Notes: generated by a model not told the origin, from the sequence alone. DNA of 64,000 nt from Pedobacter petrophilus (GCF_009674725.1 NZ_WKKH01000004.1:163169-227168), one strand, 5' to 3'; numbered from the stretch's first letter, positions 24,936-33,262 are shown. Made by a program: numbers and translations.

Positions 24936-25322
24936 ATGACTTCAGAAAAAGCCGAAACAAAAGATTACCTAAAAGCCATCAGGCTGATTAATATTGAAAA
25001 TGATGATTGCGCATTTGAGATTGGAAGGATTCCAGTCCTTAGGAATATTAAAGCCAGTTTCTTTTTCGCCAAAACGAATGTTTCTGCTTTGGAAGGAATA
25101 CCTCATCCGGCGCCTCGGAGGCAATATGTTATCACCTTAAAAGGGAAATTAAAGTTTGGTACAACGAACGGTGAGACGTTTATGATTGAACCTGGAATCA
25201 TTCTAATCGCCAATGATACGCGCGGAAGTGGCCATACCTGGGAAATTGGAGATGGCGATGAATGGGTAAGAATCTATATCCCGCTAGATGATGATACCGA
25301 TGATCTTTTTATAGTGGATTAG
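24936..25322 (+). CDS. Small cupin-fold protein
   Basis: A 128-residue protein with a single cupin-like core: HPAPRRQYVITLKGKLKFGT, then ETFMIEPGIILIANDTRGSGHTWE. His residues at HPAP and GHTWE sit where cupin metal ligands would be, but the full canonical motif is not present. Proteins of this type are annotated as cupin-domain proteins without known substrates. The gene starts 11 bases after ogt. The very acidic C-terminus (PLDDDTDDLFIVD) is odd. A binding or isomerase role is possible; nothing in the sequence decides. Confidence 0.7.
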   Translation: MTSEKAETKDYLKAIRLINIENDDCAFEIGRIPVLRNIKASFFFAKTNVSALEGIPHPAPRRQYVITLKGKLKFGTTNGETFMIEPGIILIANDTRGSGHTWEIGDGDEWVRIYIPLDDDTDDLFIVD

Positions 25323-25344
25323 TTTTAAAGTGTGGGATTATAGG

Positions 25345-26640
25345 TTTAACCGCAAAGGTCGCAAAGGGAAGGCGCAAAGAAAGCAAAGTATGGGTTTTCT
25401 ACAGTTAGCTGATTAGAAAATTAACCACAGAGAACACAAAGAGAGGGCACAGAGAACATGAAGATGAATTCCTTCTATTTTCTCGGTGTAAAACTCGGTG
25501 ACCCCGGTGGTAAAAAAACTTAATTGCAGAGAGAAGGCGCAAAGAAAGCAAAGTATGGGTTTTCTACAGTTAGCTGGTTAGAAAATATAGCTATAAATAT
25601 TAACCACAGAGAACATGAAGATGCGTTCCTCCTATTTCTTCGGTGTAAAACTCGGTGACCCCGGTGGTAAAAAAACTTAATTGCAAAGAGAAGACGCAAA
25701 GAAAGCAAAGTATGGGTCTCTACAGTTAGCTGACTATGAAATATAGCTGTAAATATTAACCACAGAGAACACAAAGAGAGGGCACAGAGAACATGAAGAT
25801 GGGTTCCTCCTATATTCTCGGTGTAAAACTCGGTGACCTCGGTGGTAAAAAACTTAATCGCAGAGAGAAGGCGCAAAGAAAGCAAAGTATGGGTTTCTAC
25901 AAGTTAGCTGACTATGAAATATAGCTGAAAATTATTAACCACAGAGAACACAAAGAGAGGGCACAGAGAACATGAAGATGGGTTTCTCTTATTTCCTAGA
26001 TATAAAACTCGGTGACCCCTGTGGTAAAAAAACTTAATTGCAGAGAGAAGGCGCAAAGAAAGCAAAGTATGGGTTTCTACATTTAGCTGACTATGAAATA
26101 TAGCTGTAAATATTAACCACAGAGAACACAAAGAGAGGGCACAGAGAACATGAAGATGCGTTCCTCCTATTTCTTCGGTGTAAAACTCGGTGACCCCGGT
26201 GGTAAAAACTTAATTGCAAAGAGAAGTGACAAAGAAATCAAAGTATGGGTTTCTACATTTAGCTGACTATGAAATATAGCTGTAAATTATTAACCACAGA
26301 GAACACAAAGAAAGGGCACAGAGAACATGAAGATGAATTCCTCCTATTTTCTCGGTGTAAAACTCGGTGACCTCGGTGGTAAAAAGACTTAATTGCAGAG
26401 AGAAGGCGCAAAGAAAGCAAAGTATGGGTTTTCTACAGTTAGCTGATTAGGAAATATAGCTATAAATATTAACCATAGAGAACACAAGGAAAGGGCACGG
26501 AGAACATGAAGATGGGGTTTCTGCTATTTCCTAGATATAAAACTTGGTGACCCAGGTGGTAAAAAAACTTCATTGAAAAGAAAAGTGACAAAGAAAGCAA
26601 AATGCAAGTTGCATCAGTTAACTCAGGATGTAAAATTTAC
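25345..26640. repeat. Tandem array of seven ~178-bp repeats
   Basis: Units starting with TTAACCACAGAGAAC (the last is TTAACCATAGAGAAC) begin at 25421, 25600, 25756, 25935, 26113, 26290 and 26469, with spacings 179, 156, 179, 178, 177 and 179. The second unit has lost about 22 bases of its front part. A half unit precedes the first, and the last one decays after about 26600. Each unit contains CACAGAGAACA twice, then CGGTGTAAAACTCGGTGACC, then GGCGCAAAGAAAGCAAAGTATGGG, then TTAGCTGACTATGAAATATAGC. Minus-strand open frames across it, rich in His-Arg-Gly, are by-products of the repeats and are not called as genes. Confidence 0.92.
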
Positions 26641-26791
26641 TGGTAAACTAGAGGATGATGAGTCTTACGTAGTTGCTGCCCTTCAAGATTATAAATTTCT
26701 ATTCATCATGAGTTGCAATCAAACCATGCAGAAAAAACTCCTGATGAAATTGTGTTTTGCGACAAAGCGCAAGGATATGAGGACAGCAAAC

Positions 26792-27214
26792 TTACTTCAC
26801 AATTTCCGGATTAGTTGCTGCAACAATTTTGTCGCCACGCTTAGTGCTAAACAGCATAAATAAAACGCCGACTAAAAACACAATCCAACCCCATTGAAAG
26901 TGAACAACCTTGCCAATTAATTTGTTAGCAAAGCCATACTTGGTATAATTGTTAGCCGTAAAATAAACCGCAACAACAGCGAGCACATACCAAATTGCCA
27001 TTACAAAACTCATGAACCTAAAAGCGCTGGCTTTTCTAATGAAAAAGAAAAGTACTGAGATTACTATAATGGCGTATGTAATCAAAAATAAACGCGCATC
27101 AGATTGATACAAATTCCAGTTTCCTTTAATCGGCACTTTTAACATCGGACAAAAACTGGCAATAATGCAAAGCAAAATACCAACTAAAGCCCTGAATTTA
27201 TTTAAGATTAACAT
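26792..27214 (-). CDS. Unrecognised four-helix membrane protein
   Basis: A 140-residue protein with four predicted membrane helices (about residues 7-24, 42-59, 66-86 and 108-122) and a short charged tail ([17 protein letters not shown]). No conserved catalytic residues are visible. Single Cys residues occur in the first helix (LLCIIASFC). I do not recognise the family. It stands alone, converging with the degraded end of the tandem repeat array on the left. An open frame on the opposite strand (26573-26863) overlaps its 3' end and is judged spurious. Confidence 0.65.
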   Translation of the reverse strand: MLILNKFRALVGILLCIIASFCPMLKVPIKGNWNLYQSDARLFLITYAIIVISVLFFFIRKASAFRFMSFVMAIWYVLAVVAVYFTANNYTKYGFANKLIGKVVHFQWGWIVFLVGVLFMLFSTKRGDKIVAATNPEIVK

Positions 27215-27345
27215 ATTTTATATTTTCACAGTTTGAGTAAATAACAAGATTTCTATCTGATTGTTGAGGGAATTTAGAATAATATAATCTCAGTCTACAA
27301 ATGATCAATAGAAAAAAATCCACAAATCAATATTAAACTAACAAT

Positions 27346-27380
27346 AACCACCAACGCCAAACGACAGACGAAAAACGAAA
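27346..27380. repeat. Heptamer array AACGNNA after gldC
   Basis: In-register units ACCACCA, AACGCCA, AACGACA, GACGAAA, AACGAAA end 6 bases before the gldC stop codon region (27387). Confidence 0.65.
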
Positions 27381-27386
27381 AGTCCG

Positions 27387-27722
27387 CTACTGCCCTTCTA
27401 CAATCCCCATTTTCTCTGCGAAGTGTGCGCAATAATCACGTAGGTCTTCAACAATTAAAGTTTCATTTGTAGCCTTTAAAAAGCTATCTCCCATGGTTTG
27501 TAAAGTTTCGTAAAAGAAACGTTTCATCTCATCAACAGGCATATCTTTAGTCCATAAGTCTATTTTCAGCGTGTTTTTATAGTTATGATCCCATACAGAT
27601 AGAAACATTGCCTTTGCCGGTACTTTATCTGCATTTCCAGAGTCCGTACTTTCCCAAAGGATATTATCTGGATTATTTGCGTCGTCTAACTCAACTGTTA
27701 GTTTAATTTCTGCTGTTTTCAT
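27387..27722 (-). CDS. gldC: Gliding motility protein GldC
   Basis: A 111-residue cytoplasmic-looking protein with the GldC signature: EIKLTVELDDANNPDNILW, MFLSVWDHNYKNTLKIDLWTKDMPVDEMKRFFYETL and DYCAHFAEKMG. In Flavobacterium johnsoniae GldC is a small accessory protein of gliding; it is also conserved in non-gliding Bacteroidota, where its job is unknown. Length matches the family. The usual partners gldB and nadE are not beside it. The neighbour on the same strand (27857-28126) is a small membrane protein. Confidence 0.9.
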   Translation of the reverse strand: MKTAEIKLTVELDDANNPDNILWESTDSGNADKVPAKAMFLSVWDHNYKNTLKIDLWTKDMPVDEMKRFFYETLQTMGDSFLKATNETLIVEDLRDYCAHFAEKMGIVEGQ

Positions 27723-27856
27723 TTTAAATTAATTAAACCGATGGCATTACTAAAAAGTATCGGTTATTTTTTCGGTTGCAAAGATGCTATTTAATTTGAT
27801 TACACAGATGCGTTGATTACAGAGATTACTTTTTCTCATTTTTTTTGACCTGTTAA

Positions 27857-28126
27857 TTACCTTACCTTTTGAATGATGACGATCAAAATTACAGTAATCA
27901 CCAGAAAGATAGATTCTATGATCCAAATTCTTTTCAGGTCTTTCAGTGCGAAACGAAAAACTAAATCCGTAACAAAAGTAACTACCACTAATATTCCCAG
28001 GCCCCAGGCAACTAAGCCGTTTATATTGATGTTTGGGTACGAAGCATTTGGATTTAAGAACAGATAGCAAGCAGTAACCGCTGCGCCTGCACCAATTATA
28101 TTTAAAGGTGTAATCCGAAGTTTCAT
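27857..28126 (-). CDS. Small three-helix membrane protein
   Basis: An 89-residue protein of unknown family with three hydrophobic helices (about residues 10-25, 38-57 and 68-86) linked by short loops, and a short basic end (IIQKVR). It begins with a normal ATG and is on the same strand as gldC, 134 bases upstream of it. The hydrophobic pattern is too regular to be chance, so I accept it as a gene. No function can be inferred. Confidence 0.6.
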   Translation of the reverse strand: MKLRITPLNIIGAGAAVTACYLFLNPNASYPNININGLVAWGLGILVVVTFVTDLVFRFALKDLKRIWIIESIFLVITVILIVIIQKVR

Positions 28127-28221
28127 TTGCTATTATCTATTGTTGTTTTTCATCGGAAGCATATCACCGTCAAAACAATTACTTTAAAAATTTTAATTTA
28201 TTCAGATTGCCTCAGTTTACA

Positions 28222-29568
28222 CTATTTTTTCTTATCGAATTTCTTACCCTTTTTAAATGATTTCACTTCTTTTCCTGCTTTTTCTTTCGCTTTCTCCCGA
28301 ACCTTTTTCTCTATTGCTGCAGCATGCTTCTTTTCATGGAAAGCACCTTTAAAATCAGGGTCCTCCTTCCGCTTTTGCATATCAATCTCCTTGGCAATAT
28401 GCTGGCGCTCCTCATAAGGTGTTTCATCAATATAAACACCTTCCGGAATTTCAGCAACCGGAATATACTGGCGAATTAATTTTTCAATTTTACGGATATA
28501 GTATTTCTCTGCATCTGTTGCAAAAGTTATCGCATCCCCTTTCGAGAAAGCCCTGCCTGTACGTCCGATTCTGTGTACATAATCTTCGATGATAATCGGC
28601 ACATCAAAATTAATTACGTGACTCACATCGCTCACATCAATTCCCCTACTGGCTACATCTGTTGCCACTAAAACACGGATATTTCCTTCCTTAAAACTAT
28701 TAATTGAGTTGATTCTGGTATTTTGTCCTTTATTGGCATGAATTACACGTACGTTCCCCGCACCATATCTGCGCTCAATAAAGCTGAAAATATTATCAGC
28801 TACTGTTTTCGTTTTACAGAAAATGATCAGGCGGCTAAAAGCCTCATCATTCTTCAACAGGTGCTGAAGTAAGTTAATTTTAGTTTTAAAATTTGGAACA
28901 TAATATAAAGCCTGCGTTACATTGGCTGCCGGTGTAGCTTGCGCTGAGGCTTCAATAACCATTGGATTATTTAAGAAATCACCAGCAATTTTCTGCACCA
29001 AATCACTCATTGTTGCAGAGAACAGTAAATTCTGACGTTTCCGGGGCACAATTTCTAAAATCCTGTGGATCGATCCGATAAAGCCCATATCCATCATTTT
29101 ATCAGCTTCATCCAACACTAAAAACTTTAAGCTTTGCGTATTGATGTCGCCTGCTAAATAAAGATCGAGAAATCTTCCTGGTGTTGCAATCAAAATATCA
29201 ACGCCTTTAGCAATTTGTTCCTTTTGTGTTTTCGGACCAATACCGCCGAAAATTACCAGCGAACGCAAATCAGTATAAGTAGAAAATAACTTCACTTGTT
29301 CTGCAATTTGCATCGCTAACTCACGCGTAGGCGATAAAATCAGAGCCCTCGGATTTTCGCCCTGAGCATATTTCAATTGCATTAAAATCGGCAAAACAAA
29401 AGCTGCAGTTTTACCTGTTCCGGTTTCTGCAATACCGAAAATATCTTGCCCGGATAATACAGGTGCAATCGCTTTTTCCTGAATTGGAGTGGCAACGGTA
29501 TAACCTGCATCGGCAACTGCATTTAAAATTTGCCTGTTTAACTTAAATTCTTCGAACGATTTTGCCAT
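28222..29568 (-). CDS. DEAD-box RNA helicase, RhlE-like
   Basis: A 448-residue protein with every helicase motif: Q motif (TPIQEKAI), motif I AETGTGKTAAF, Ia PTRELAMQ, Ib TPGRFLD, II VLDEADKMMD, III SATM, then in domain 2 IFCKTK, ATDVASRGIDV and VI HRIGRTGRA. The last ~70 residues are Lys-rich and disordered (VREKAKEKAGKEVKSFKKG), typical of RhlE-type enzymes that act on rRNA or cold-stabilised RNA. I use ATG at 29568 (MAKSFEEFK); a TTG three codons earlier is less likely. A TATCTTTG box lies 6 bases before the ATG. Confidence 0.93.
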   Translation of the reverse strand: MAKSFEEFKLNRQILNAVADAGYTVATPIQEKAIAPVLSGQDIFGIAETGTGKTAAFVLPILMQLKYAQGENPRALILSPTRELAMQIAEQVKLFSTYTDLRSLVIFGGIGPKTQKEQIAKGVDILIATPGRFLDLYLAGDINTQSLKFLVLDEADKMMDMGFIGSIHRILEIVPRKRQNLLFSATMSDLVQKIAGDFLNNPMVIEASAQATPAANVTQALYYVPNFKTKINLLQHLLKNDEAFSRLIIFCKTKTVADNIFSFIERRYGAGNVRVIHANKGQNTRINSINSFKEGNIRVLVATDVASRGIDVSDVSHVINFDVPIIIEDYVHRIGRTGRAFSKGDAITFATDAEKYYIRKIEKLIRQYIPVAEIPEGVYIDETPYEERQHIAKEIDMQKRKEDPDFKGAFHEKKHAAAIEKKVREKAKEKAGKEVKSFKKGKKFDKKK

Positions 29569-29574
29569 AGCGCA

Positions 29575-29582
29575 CAAAGATA
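29575..29582 (-). promoter_or_regulatory. Candidate -7 box of helicase gene
   Basis: TATCTTTG on the minus strand, 6 bases before the ATG at 29568; a nearly leaderless mRNA is implied if it is used. Confidence 0.5.
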
Positions 29583-29590
29583 GTGATTAA

Positions 29591-29625
29591 GGTTGAGGGT
29601 TTGAAGGCGTAAGGTAGAAGGTTTA
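29591..29625. repeat. Heptamer array RGGTNNA, five units
   Basis: Contiguous units GGTTGAG, GGTTTGA, AGGCGTA, AGGTAGA, AGGTTTA, just behind the helicase promoter box. Confidence 0.65.
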
Positions 29626-29811
29626 AACCAATTGTAAAATCAAAGTTTCATTCTGGGGATTTTGGGTAAAGCAATTTCAGTAACCCTTCTGATGAAATAG
29701 CCCTGCCATTCGCTTTACTTCGTTACACTTCGTGCCCGCTGCTGTCAGGTTTATTTAATTCCAGCCAGCAACATCCAACTCCACTCCTACCTTTCATCCG
29801 CCCAATCTTGC
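29626..29811. other. Intergenic DNA between two heptamer arrays
   Basis: About 186 bases in the divergent helicase / dihydroorotase gap. There is a region GCTTTACTTCGTTACACTTC with internal ACTTCGT similarity, but no open frame, terminator or RNA gene that I can support. Confidence 0.45.
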
Positions 29812-29874
29812 TACTCGATACTTGCTACTCGATACTTGCTACTCGATACTTGATACTTCCTACTTGATACTAAT
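29812..29874. repeat. Heptamer array TACTYGM, nine units
   Basis: Nine contiguous 7-base units in perfect register: TACTCGA, TACTTGC, TACTCGA, TACTTGC, TACTCGA, TACTTGA, TACTTCC, TACTTGA, TACTAAT. It ends 4 bases before the promoter box of dihydroorotase. Confidence 0.9.
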
Positions 29875-29878
29875 TTAC

Positions 29879-29886
29879 TACCTTTG
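29879..29886 (+). promoter_or_regulatory. Candidate -7 box of dihydroorotase
   Basis: TACCTTTG, exact TAnnTTTG, 5 bases before the ATG at 29892. The -33 region would fall inside the TACT heptamer array. Confidence 0.5.
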
Positions 29887-29891
29887 AAACC

Positions 29892-31226
29892 ATGAATTCT
29901 TACCTGATAAAAGCCGCCACAATAGTAAACGAAGGACAAAAATTTGTAGCTGATGTATTAATTAAAGATGGATTAATTGCCAAAATTGGTCAGAATCTTT
30001 CAGCACCTGAGGCACAGGAAATTAATGCCGAAGGACAATACCTTTTACCAGGCATGATTGATGATCAGGTTCATTTTCGGGAGCCCGGTTTAACCCATAA
30101 AGCAGATATTTTTACCGAAAGTATGGCTGCTGTCGCTGGCGGAATTACCTCTTTTATGGAAATGCCAAATACCGTTCCGAACACCTTGACACAAGAGTTA
30201 TTAGCTGATAAATATGCAATTGCAGCTGAAACATCATTAGCAAATTACTCATTTTACATGGGTGCCAGTAATGATAACATCGAAGAAGTGCTTAAAACCG
30301 ACGCTAAAAATGTTTGTGGCATTAAGGTTTTTATGGGCTCTTCTACTGGGAATATGCTGGTTGACAATGAGAAAACATTAGAAAATATTTTCAGCAAAGC
30401 ACCAATATTAGTAGCCACACATTGTGAAGATGAAGCAACTATTCGTAAGAATTTAGCAGAATATAAAGCTAAATATGGCGATGATTTAACTATAGATATG
30501 CATCCACTGATCCGAAGTGCGGAAGCTTGTTATAAATCTTCATCGTTAGCCGTAGAATTGGCGAAGCGGTATCAAACCCGGTTGCATATCCTCCATATTT
30601 CAACTGCGAAAGAAATTGCATTGTTTGATAACACCATCCCATTAAAAGATAAAAAAATTACTGCCGAAGCCTGTATTCATCACCTTTGGTTTAATGATAA
30701 AGACTATGCAACAAAAGGTAATTTCATTAAATGGAATCCGGCTGTAAAAACTGAGGCTGATCAAAGTGGAGTGCTTCAGGGTGTATTGAATGATAATATT
30801 GATGTAATTGCAACCGACCATGCCCCGCATACTTTAGAAGAAAAACAGCAACCTTATGCTTCGGCACCTTCAGGCGGACCTTTGGTTCAGCATGCATTGC
30901 CTGCGTTGTTGGAAATGCATTTACAAGGAAAAATCTCACTGGAGAAGATTGTAGAAAAAACAGCTCACAATCTGGCCATTTGCTTTGATATTGAAAAACG
31001 CGGATTTATCCGCGAAGGTTATTGGGCAGATTTGGTTTTGGTAGACTTAAAAGATTCCTGGAAGGTAACCACCTTAAACAATTTTTATAAATGTGGCTGG
31101 AGCCCTTTTGATGGAGATACTTTTCAGGCCAGCGTAACACATACTTTTGTCTCTGGAAATTTAGCCTACCTGAAAGGAAGATTTACGACGGATCAGATTG
31201 GGAAGCGACTAACTTTTGCGAGATAA
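29892..31226 (+). CDS. pyrC: Dihydroorotase
   Basis: A 444-residue amidohydrolase that cyclises carbamoyl aspartate to dihydroorotate in pyrimidine synthesis. Motifs: DDQVHFREPG (59-66 around Gln59, His61, Arg63), GIKVFMGSSTG (Lys145), ATHCEDE (His177), LHILHIST (His232/His235) and the catalytic ATDHAPH (Asp309). The first metal-binding His of the usual HxH is Gln59 here. The length fits type I enzymes. It is followed by the decayed toxin-antitoxin locus, and a TAnnTTTG box ends 5 bases before the ATG. Allantoinase or dihydropyrimidinase are less likely given the REPG and DHAPH motifs. Confidence 0.9.
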   Translation: MNSYLIKAATIVNEGQKFVADVLIKDGLIAKIGQNLSAPEAQEINAEGQYLLPGMIDDQVHFREPGLTHKADIFTESMAAVAGGITSFMEMPNTVPNTLTQELLADKYAIAAETSLANYSFYMGASNDNIEEVLKTDAKNVCGIKVFMGSSTGNMLVDNEKTLENIFSKAPILVATHCEDEATIRKNLAEYKAKYGDDLTIDMHPLIRSAEACYKSSSLAVELAKRYQTRLHILHISTAKEIALFDNTIPLKDKKITAEACIHHLWFNDKDYATKGNFIKWNPAVKTEADQSGVLQGVLNDNIDVIATDHAPHTLEEKQQPYASAPSGGPLVQHALPALLEMHLQGKISLEKIVEKTAHNLAICFDIEKRGFIREGYWADLVLVDLKDSWKVTTLNNFYKCGWSPFDGDTFQASVTHTFVSGNLAYLKGRFTTDQIGKRLTFAR

Positions 31227-31289
31227 GGTTCTGCTCTAATTACTAAAATTAAAAATAATTACGTAAATTAGTTTGTTAAGTTTATAAAT

Positions 31290-31406
31290 ATGAGCAATTT
31301 ACAGTTATACGCCGAGATTTCTTCACTTCCTTCAAATCTGAAAGAGGAAGTCGCTGGTTTTGTAAAATCGTTAAAAAAAACTATAAAAAAAGTTCTCATA
31401 CATTAG
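31290..31406 (+). pseudogene. Truncated DUF2281/VapB-like antitoxin remnant
   Basis: An ATG at 31290 opens MSNLQLYAEISSLPSNLKEEVAGFVKSL, the typical start of DUF2281 antitoxins in Bacteroidota, but an in-frame TAG at 31404 stops it after 38 residues, where about 70-80 would be expected. The same reading frame continues after the TAG straight into PIN-domain toxin sequence. The cognate toxin is also broken, so the pair is a remnant. Confidence 0.72.
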
Positions 31407-31600
31407 AAGAACCTCATTGTATTTCCTTTCGATGGAGACGCAGCGCTCGCGGCAGTAGACATTCAAAATAAGCTGAAACGCAAAAGTATAGATAAAACTG
31501 ATTTATTTATTGCAGCAACAGCAGTTGCACATAACCTAAACTTTAATACCTCAACCAAAAGCATTTCCAGTATATTGAAGACTTAAAACTATTAACCTAA
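31407..31600 (+). pseudogene. Decayed VapC-like PIN toxin remnant
   Basis: After the TAG of the antitoxin fragment the same frame reads KNLIVFPFDGDAALAAVDIQ, NKLKRKSIDKTDLFIAATAVAHNLNFNT, which is the C-terminal half of a VapC PIN domain, including the late acidic residue in DLFIAATA. A frameshift near 31550 then moves the match to another frame, which reads LNQKHFQYIEDLKLLT and ends at TAA 31598-31600, the usual PIN ending. The N-terminal half with the first catalytic Asp is missing. This is a deleted and frameshifted vapC. Confidence 0.75.
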
Positions 31601-31626
31601 TCTGCCATTTCAAATTATAGTTTTGC

Positions 31627-31634
31627 TATATTTG
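31627..31634 (+). promoter_or_regulatory. Candidate -7 box of toxin-antitoxin operon
   Basis: TATATTTG, an exact TAnnTTTG match 21 bases before the ATG at 31656. It lies inside an imperfect dyad (TATAGTTTTGCTATATTTGCTATAACAAGACTATA in pieces TATAG / CTATA at 31616-31650), a plausible autoregulatory operator. Confidence 0.45.
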
Positions 31635-31655
31635 CTATAACAAGACTATAATCAA

Positions 31656-31856
31656 ATGGAAACATTAATTGCCCATCCTAAAAACGAAGAAGAAGCAATC
31701 GCTTTAAAAGCAGTCATGAAAGTTTTGAAAATTGATTTTGAAACCGAAAATAGCCCCTATAATCGGGAATTTGTTGAGAAAATTTTGAGCAGTGAAAAGG
31801 CAAGAAAATCCGAAAAACCCGGTCTTAAAATCAATGTTCAAGATATGTGGAAATAA
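31656..31856 (+). CDS. Antitoxin of YoeB-type pair
   Basis: A 66-residue protein: METLIAHPKNEEEAIALKAVMKVLKIDFE, then SPYNREFVEKILSSEKARKS and a short basic end. Proteins with this HPKxEEE..ALKAVMKALKI..F opening are the usual upstream partner of Txe/YoeB-like toxins in Bacteroidota. They are unlike E. coli YefM in sequence but occupy the same place. The C-terminal part probably wraps the toxin, the N-terminal part likely binds DNA. The toxin gene follows after 60 bases. The promoter dyad at 31616-31650 fits autoregulation. Confidence 0.75.
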   Translation: METLIAHPKNEEEAIALKAVMKVLKIDFETENSPYNREFVEKILSSEKARKSEKPGLKINVQDMWK

Positions 31857-31916
31857 CACCCCTTTAAATCCCCCCTTTAATTCTTGCATCCCAATTTATT
31901 CAATTAATAATTTGAT

Positions 31917-32165
31917 ATGCAGATAGAATTATACGAGCAAGCGATAACAGACTTTAAATTTTGGCAACAAAATCGTTCAAAAAAGAATAGAAATACTATT
32001 GCAGACATGATACTTCATCCTTTTACTGGATTAGGGAAACCAGAGGCTTTAAAGCATAAACTTTCCGGCAAATGGTCTAGAAGAATAAACGAAGAGCATC
32101 GAATTGTTTATGAAGTTATTAATAATTATATTTTTGTTTATTCACTAAAAGGACATTACAAATAG
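31917..32165 (+). CDS. yoeB: Txe/YoeB-family ribosome-dependent mRNase toxin
   Basis: An 82-residue RelE-fold toxin: ITDFKFWQQNRSKKNRNTIADM, PFTGLGKPEALKHKLSGKWSRRINEEHRIVYEV and KGHYK. Glu43 (KPEAL), Arg62 and the final His80-Tyr81 match the catalytic residues of E. coli YoeB, which cuts mRNA in the ribosomal A site. The protein appears complete. It follows its antitoxin by 60 bases. Its stop overlaps by 1 base the GTG start of the DUF3810 gene (TAGTG), so the downstream gene may be co-translated. Confidence 0.9.
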   Translation: MQIELYEQAITDFKFWQQNRSKKNRNTIADMILHPFTGLGKPEALKHKLSGKWSRRINEEHRIVYEVINNYIFVYSLKGHYK

Positions 32166-33262
32166 TGACTAAACGTTCTATCCTAATCCAATCGGTCATA
32201 TTAATTGGCCTTTCTAGCCTAATTTTCCTTTTTGGTTTATTTCCAGCCGCAGTAGACAATTATTATTCCACAGTTTTCTATCCTTATATATCTTCAGCCC
32301 TCAGGTTCATCTCATCAATATTTCCATTTGCTATAGGTGATATAATTTATGCCTTGCTTATTGGATACGTACTTTATAAAATCATCCGGTTTTACAAAAG
32401 GAGAACAACTTTAATTAAATCACATCGGATTACCGTTCCATTACAGGTTTTAAACTTCTTTTTAATACTTTATATCATTTTCAAAATCGTTTGGGGGTTA
32501 AATTACAGTCGCCCGAGCATCAGCGAAGCACTCAAAATCGGAAATGAAAAATATACCGTTAAGGAATTAGTCTTGCTGGCAGATTACTTTATTAAGAAGA
32601 CTAATAATTTAAAACTGAGACAACCTAAAACACCGATTTATTCAATAAAAGAACTGGAAATAAAATCAGCATCAGCTTACGATTTAATGGAAAAGAAAAA
32701 CTCGGTATTTAAATATTCAAATCCTTGTTTAAAAGCCGTTTTAAATCCCTGGATCATCAGTAAAGTTGGAATTGAAGGCTATTATGCACCATTGTCTGGA
32801 GAAGCCAATATGAATATGAACCTCCCTGATTTTGTTAAGCCTTATGTCTCCTGTCATGAAATTGCCCACCAATTGGGCATTGCTTATGAAGATGAAGCCA
32901 ATCTATTGGGTTATTTAACGGCAAGCAGCAGTCCGGACCTGAACTACCAATACGCTGCCAGTTACGAAATGCTGCGTTATATTTTATTCGAAATCAGAAT
33001 GAAGTCTCCTGCACAGTATCAGGCCTTGCATGATAAATTGCTTCCGCAGGTTTTAGCCGATTTTAAAACAGAGAAAGAATTCTGGCGGAAATATAACGGA
33101 CAAATGTTTGGTTACATGGATGCCGCTTTTGATCGCTTTTTAAAACTGAATAACCAGAAAAAAGGCATCGACAGCTATCAGGATATTGTAATCTGGTTGT
33201 GGAATATTCATAGGAATGAGTCGAAAGTTAAAGCTTCAAAGGCTAAGCACCCAGACTTATAA
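32165..33262 (+). CDS. DUF3810 membrane metallopeptidase-like protein
   Basis: A 365-residue protein. Three membrane helices lie in the first third (about 9-29, 55-72 and 92-110). The rest is extracytoplasmic, with GYYAPLSGEANMN, then SCHEIAHQLGIAYEDEAN (His231, Glu232, His235 of HExxH, and a following Glu). That is a zincin-like site, so a membrane-anchored peptidase is plausible, although no substrate is known for DUF3810. The start is GTG, overlapping the toxin stop by 1 base; the first hydrophobic segment follows directly, supporting this start. Length is typical for the family. Confidence 0.85.
   Translation: MTKRSILIQSVILIGLSSLIFLFGLFPAAVDNYYSTVFYPYISSALRFISSIFPFAIGDIIYALLIGYVLYKIIRFYKRRTTLIKSHRITVPLQVLNFFLILYIIFKIVWGLNYSRPSISEALKIGNEKYTVKELVLLADYFIKKTNNLKLRQPKTPIYSIKELEIKSASAYDLMEKKNSVFKYSNPCLKAVLNPWIISKVGIEGYYAPLSGEANMNMNLPDFVKPYVSCHEIAHQLGIAYEDEANLLGYLTASSSPDLNYQYAASYEMLRYILFEIRMKSPAQYQALHDKLLPQVLADFKTEKEFWRKYNGQMFGYMDAAFDRFLKLNNQKKGIDSYQDIVIWLWNIHRNESKVKASKAKHPDL

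Noticed and set aside
25520..26131. Minus-strand open frames with His-Arg-Gly-His-Arg patterns over the tandem array
   Set aside because: They are translations of the repeat itself, change with each unit and have no start or gene-like composition.
26573..26863. 96-residue open frame, plus strand
   Set aside because: It begins in the last repeat unit and overlaps a likely minus-strand membrane gene; composition is Lys-rich and no family is seen.
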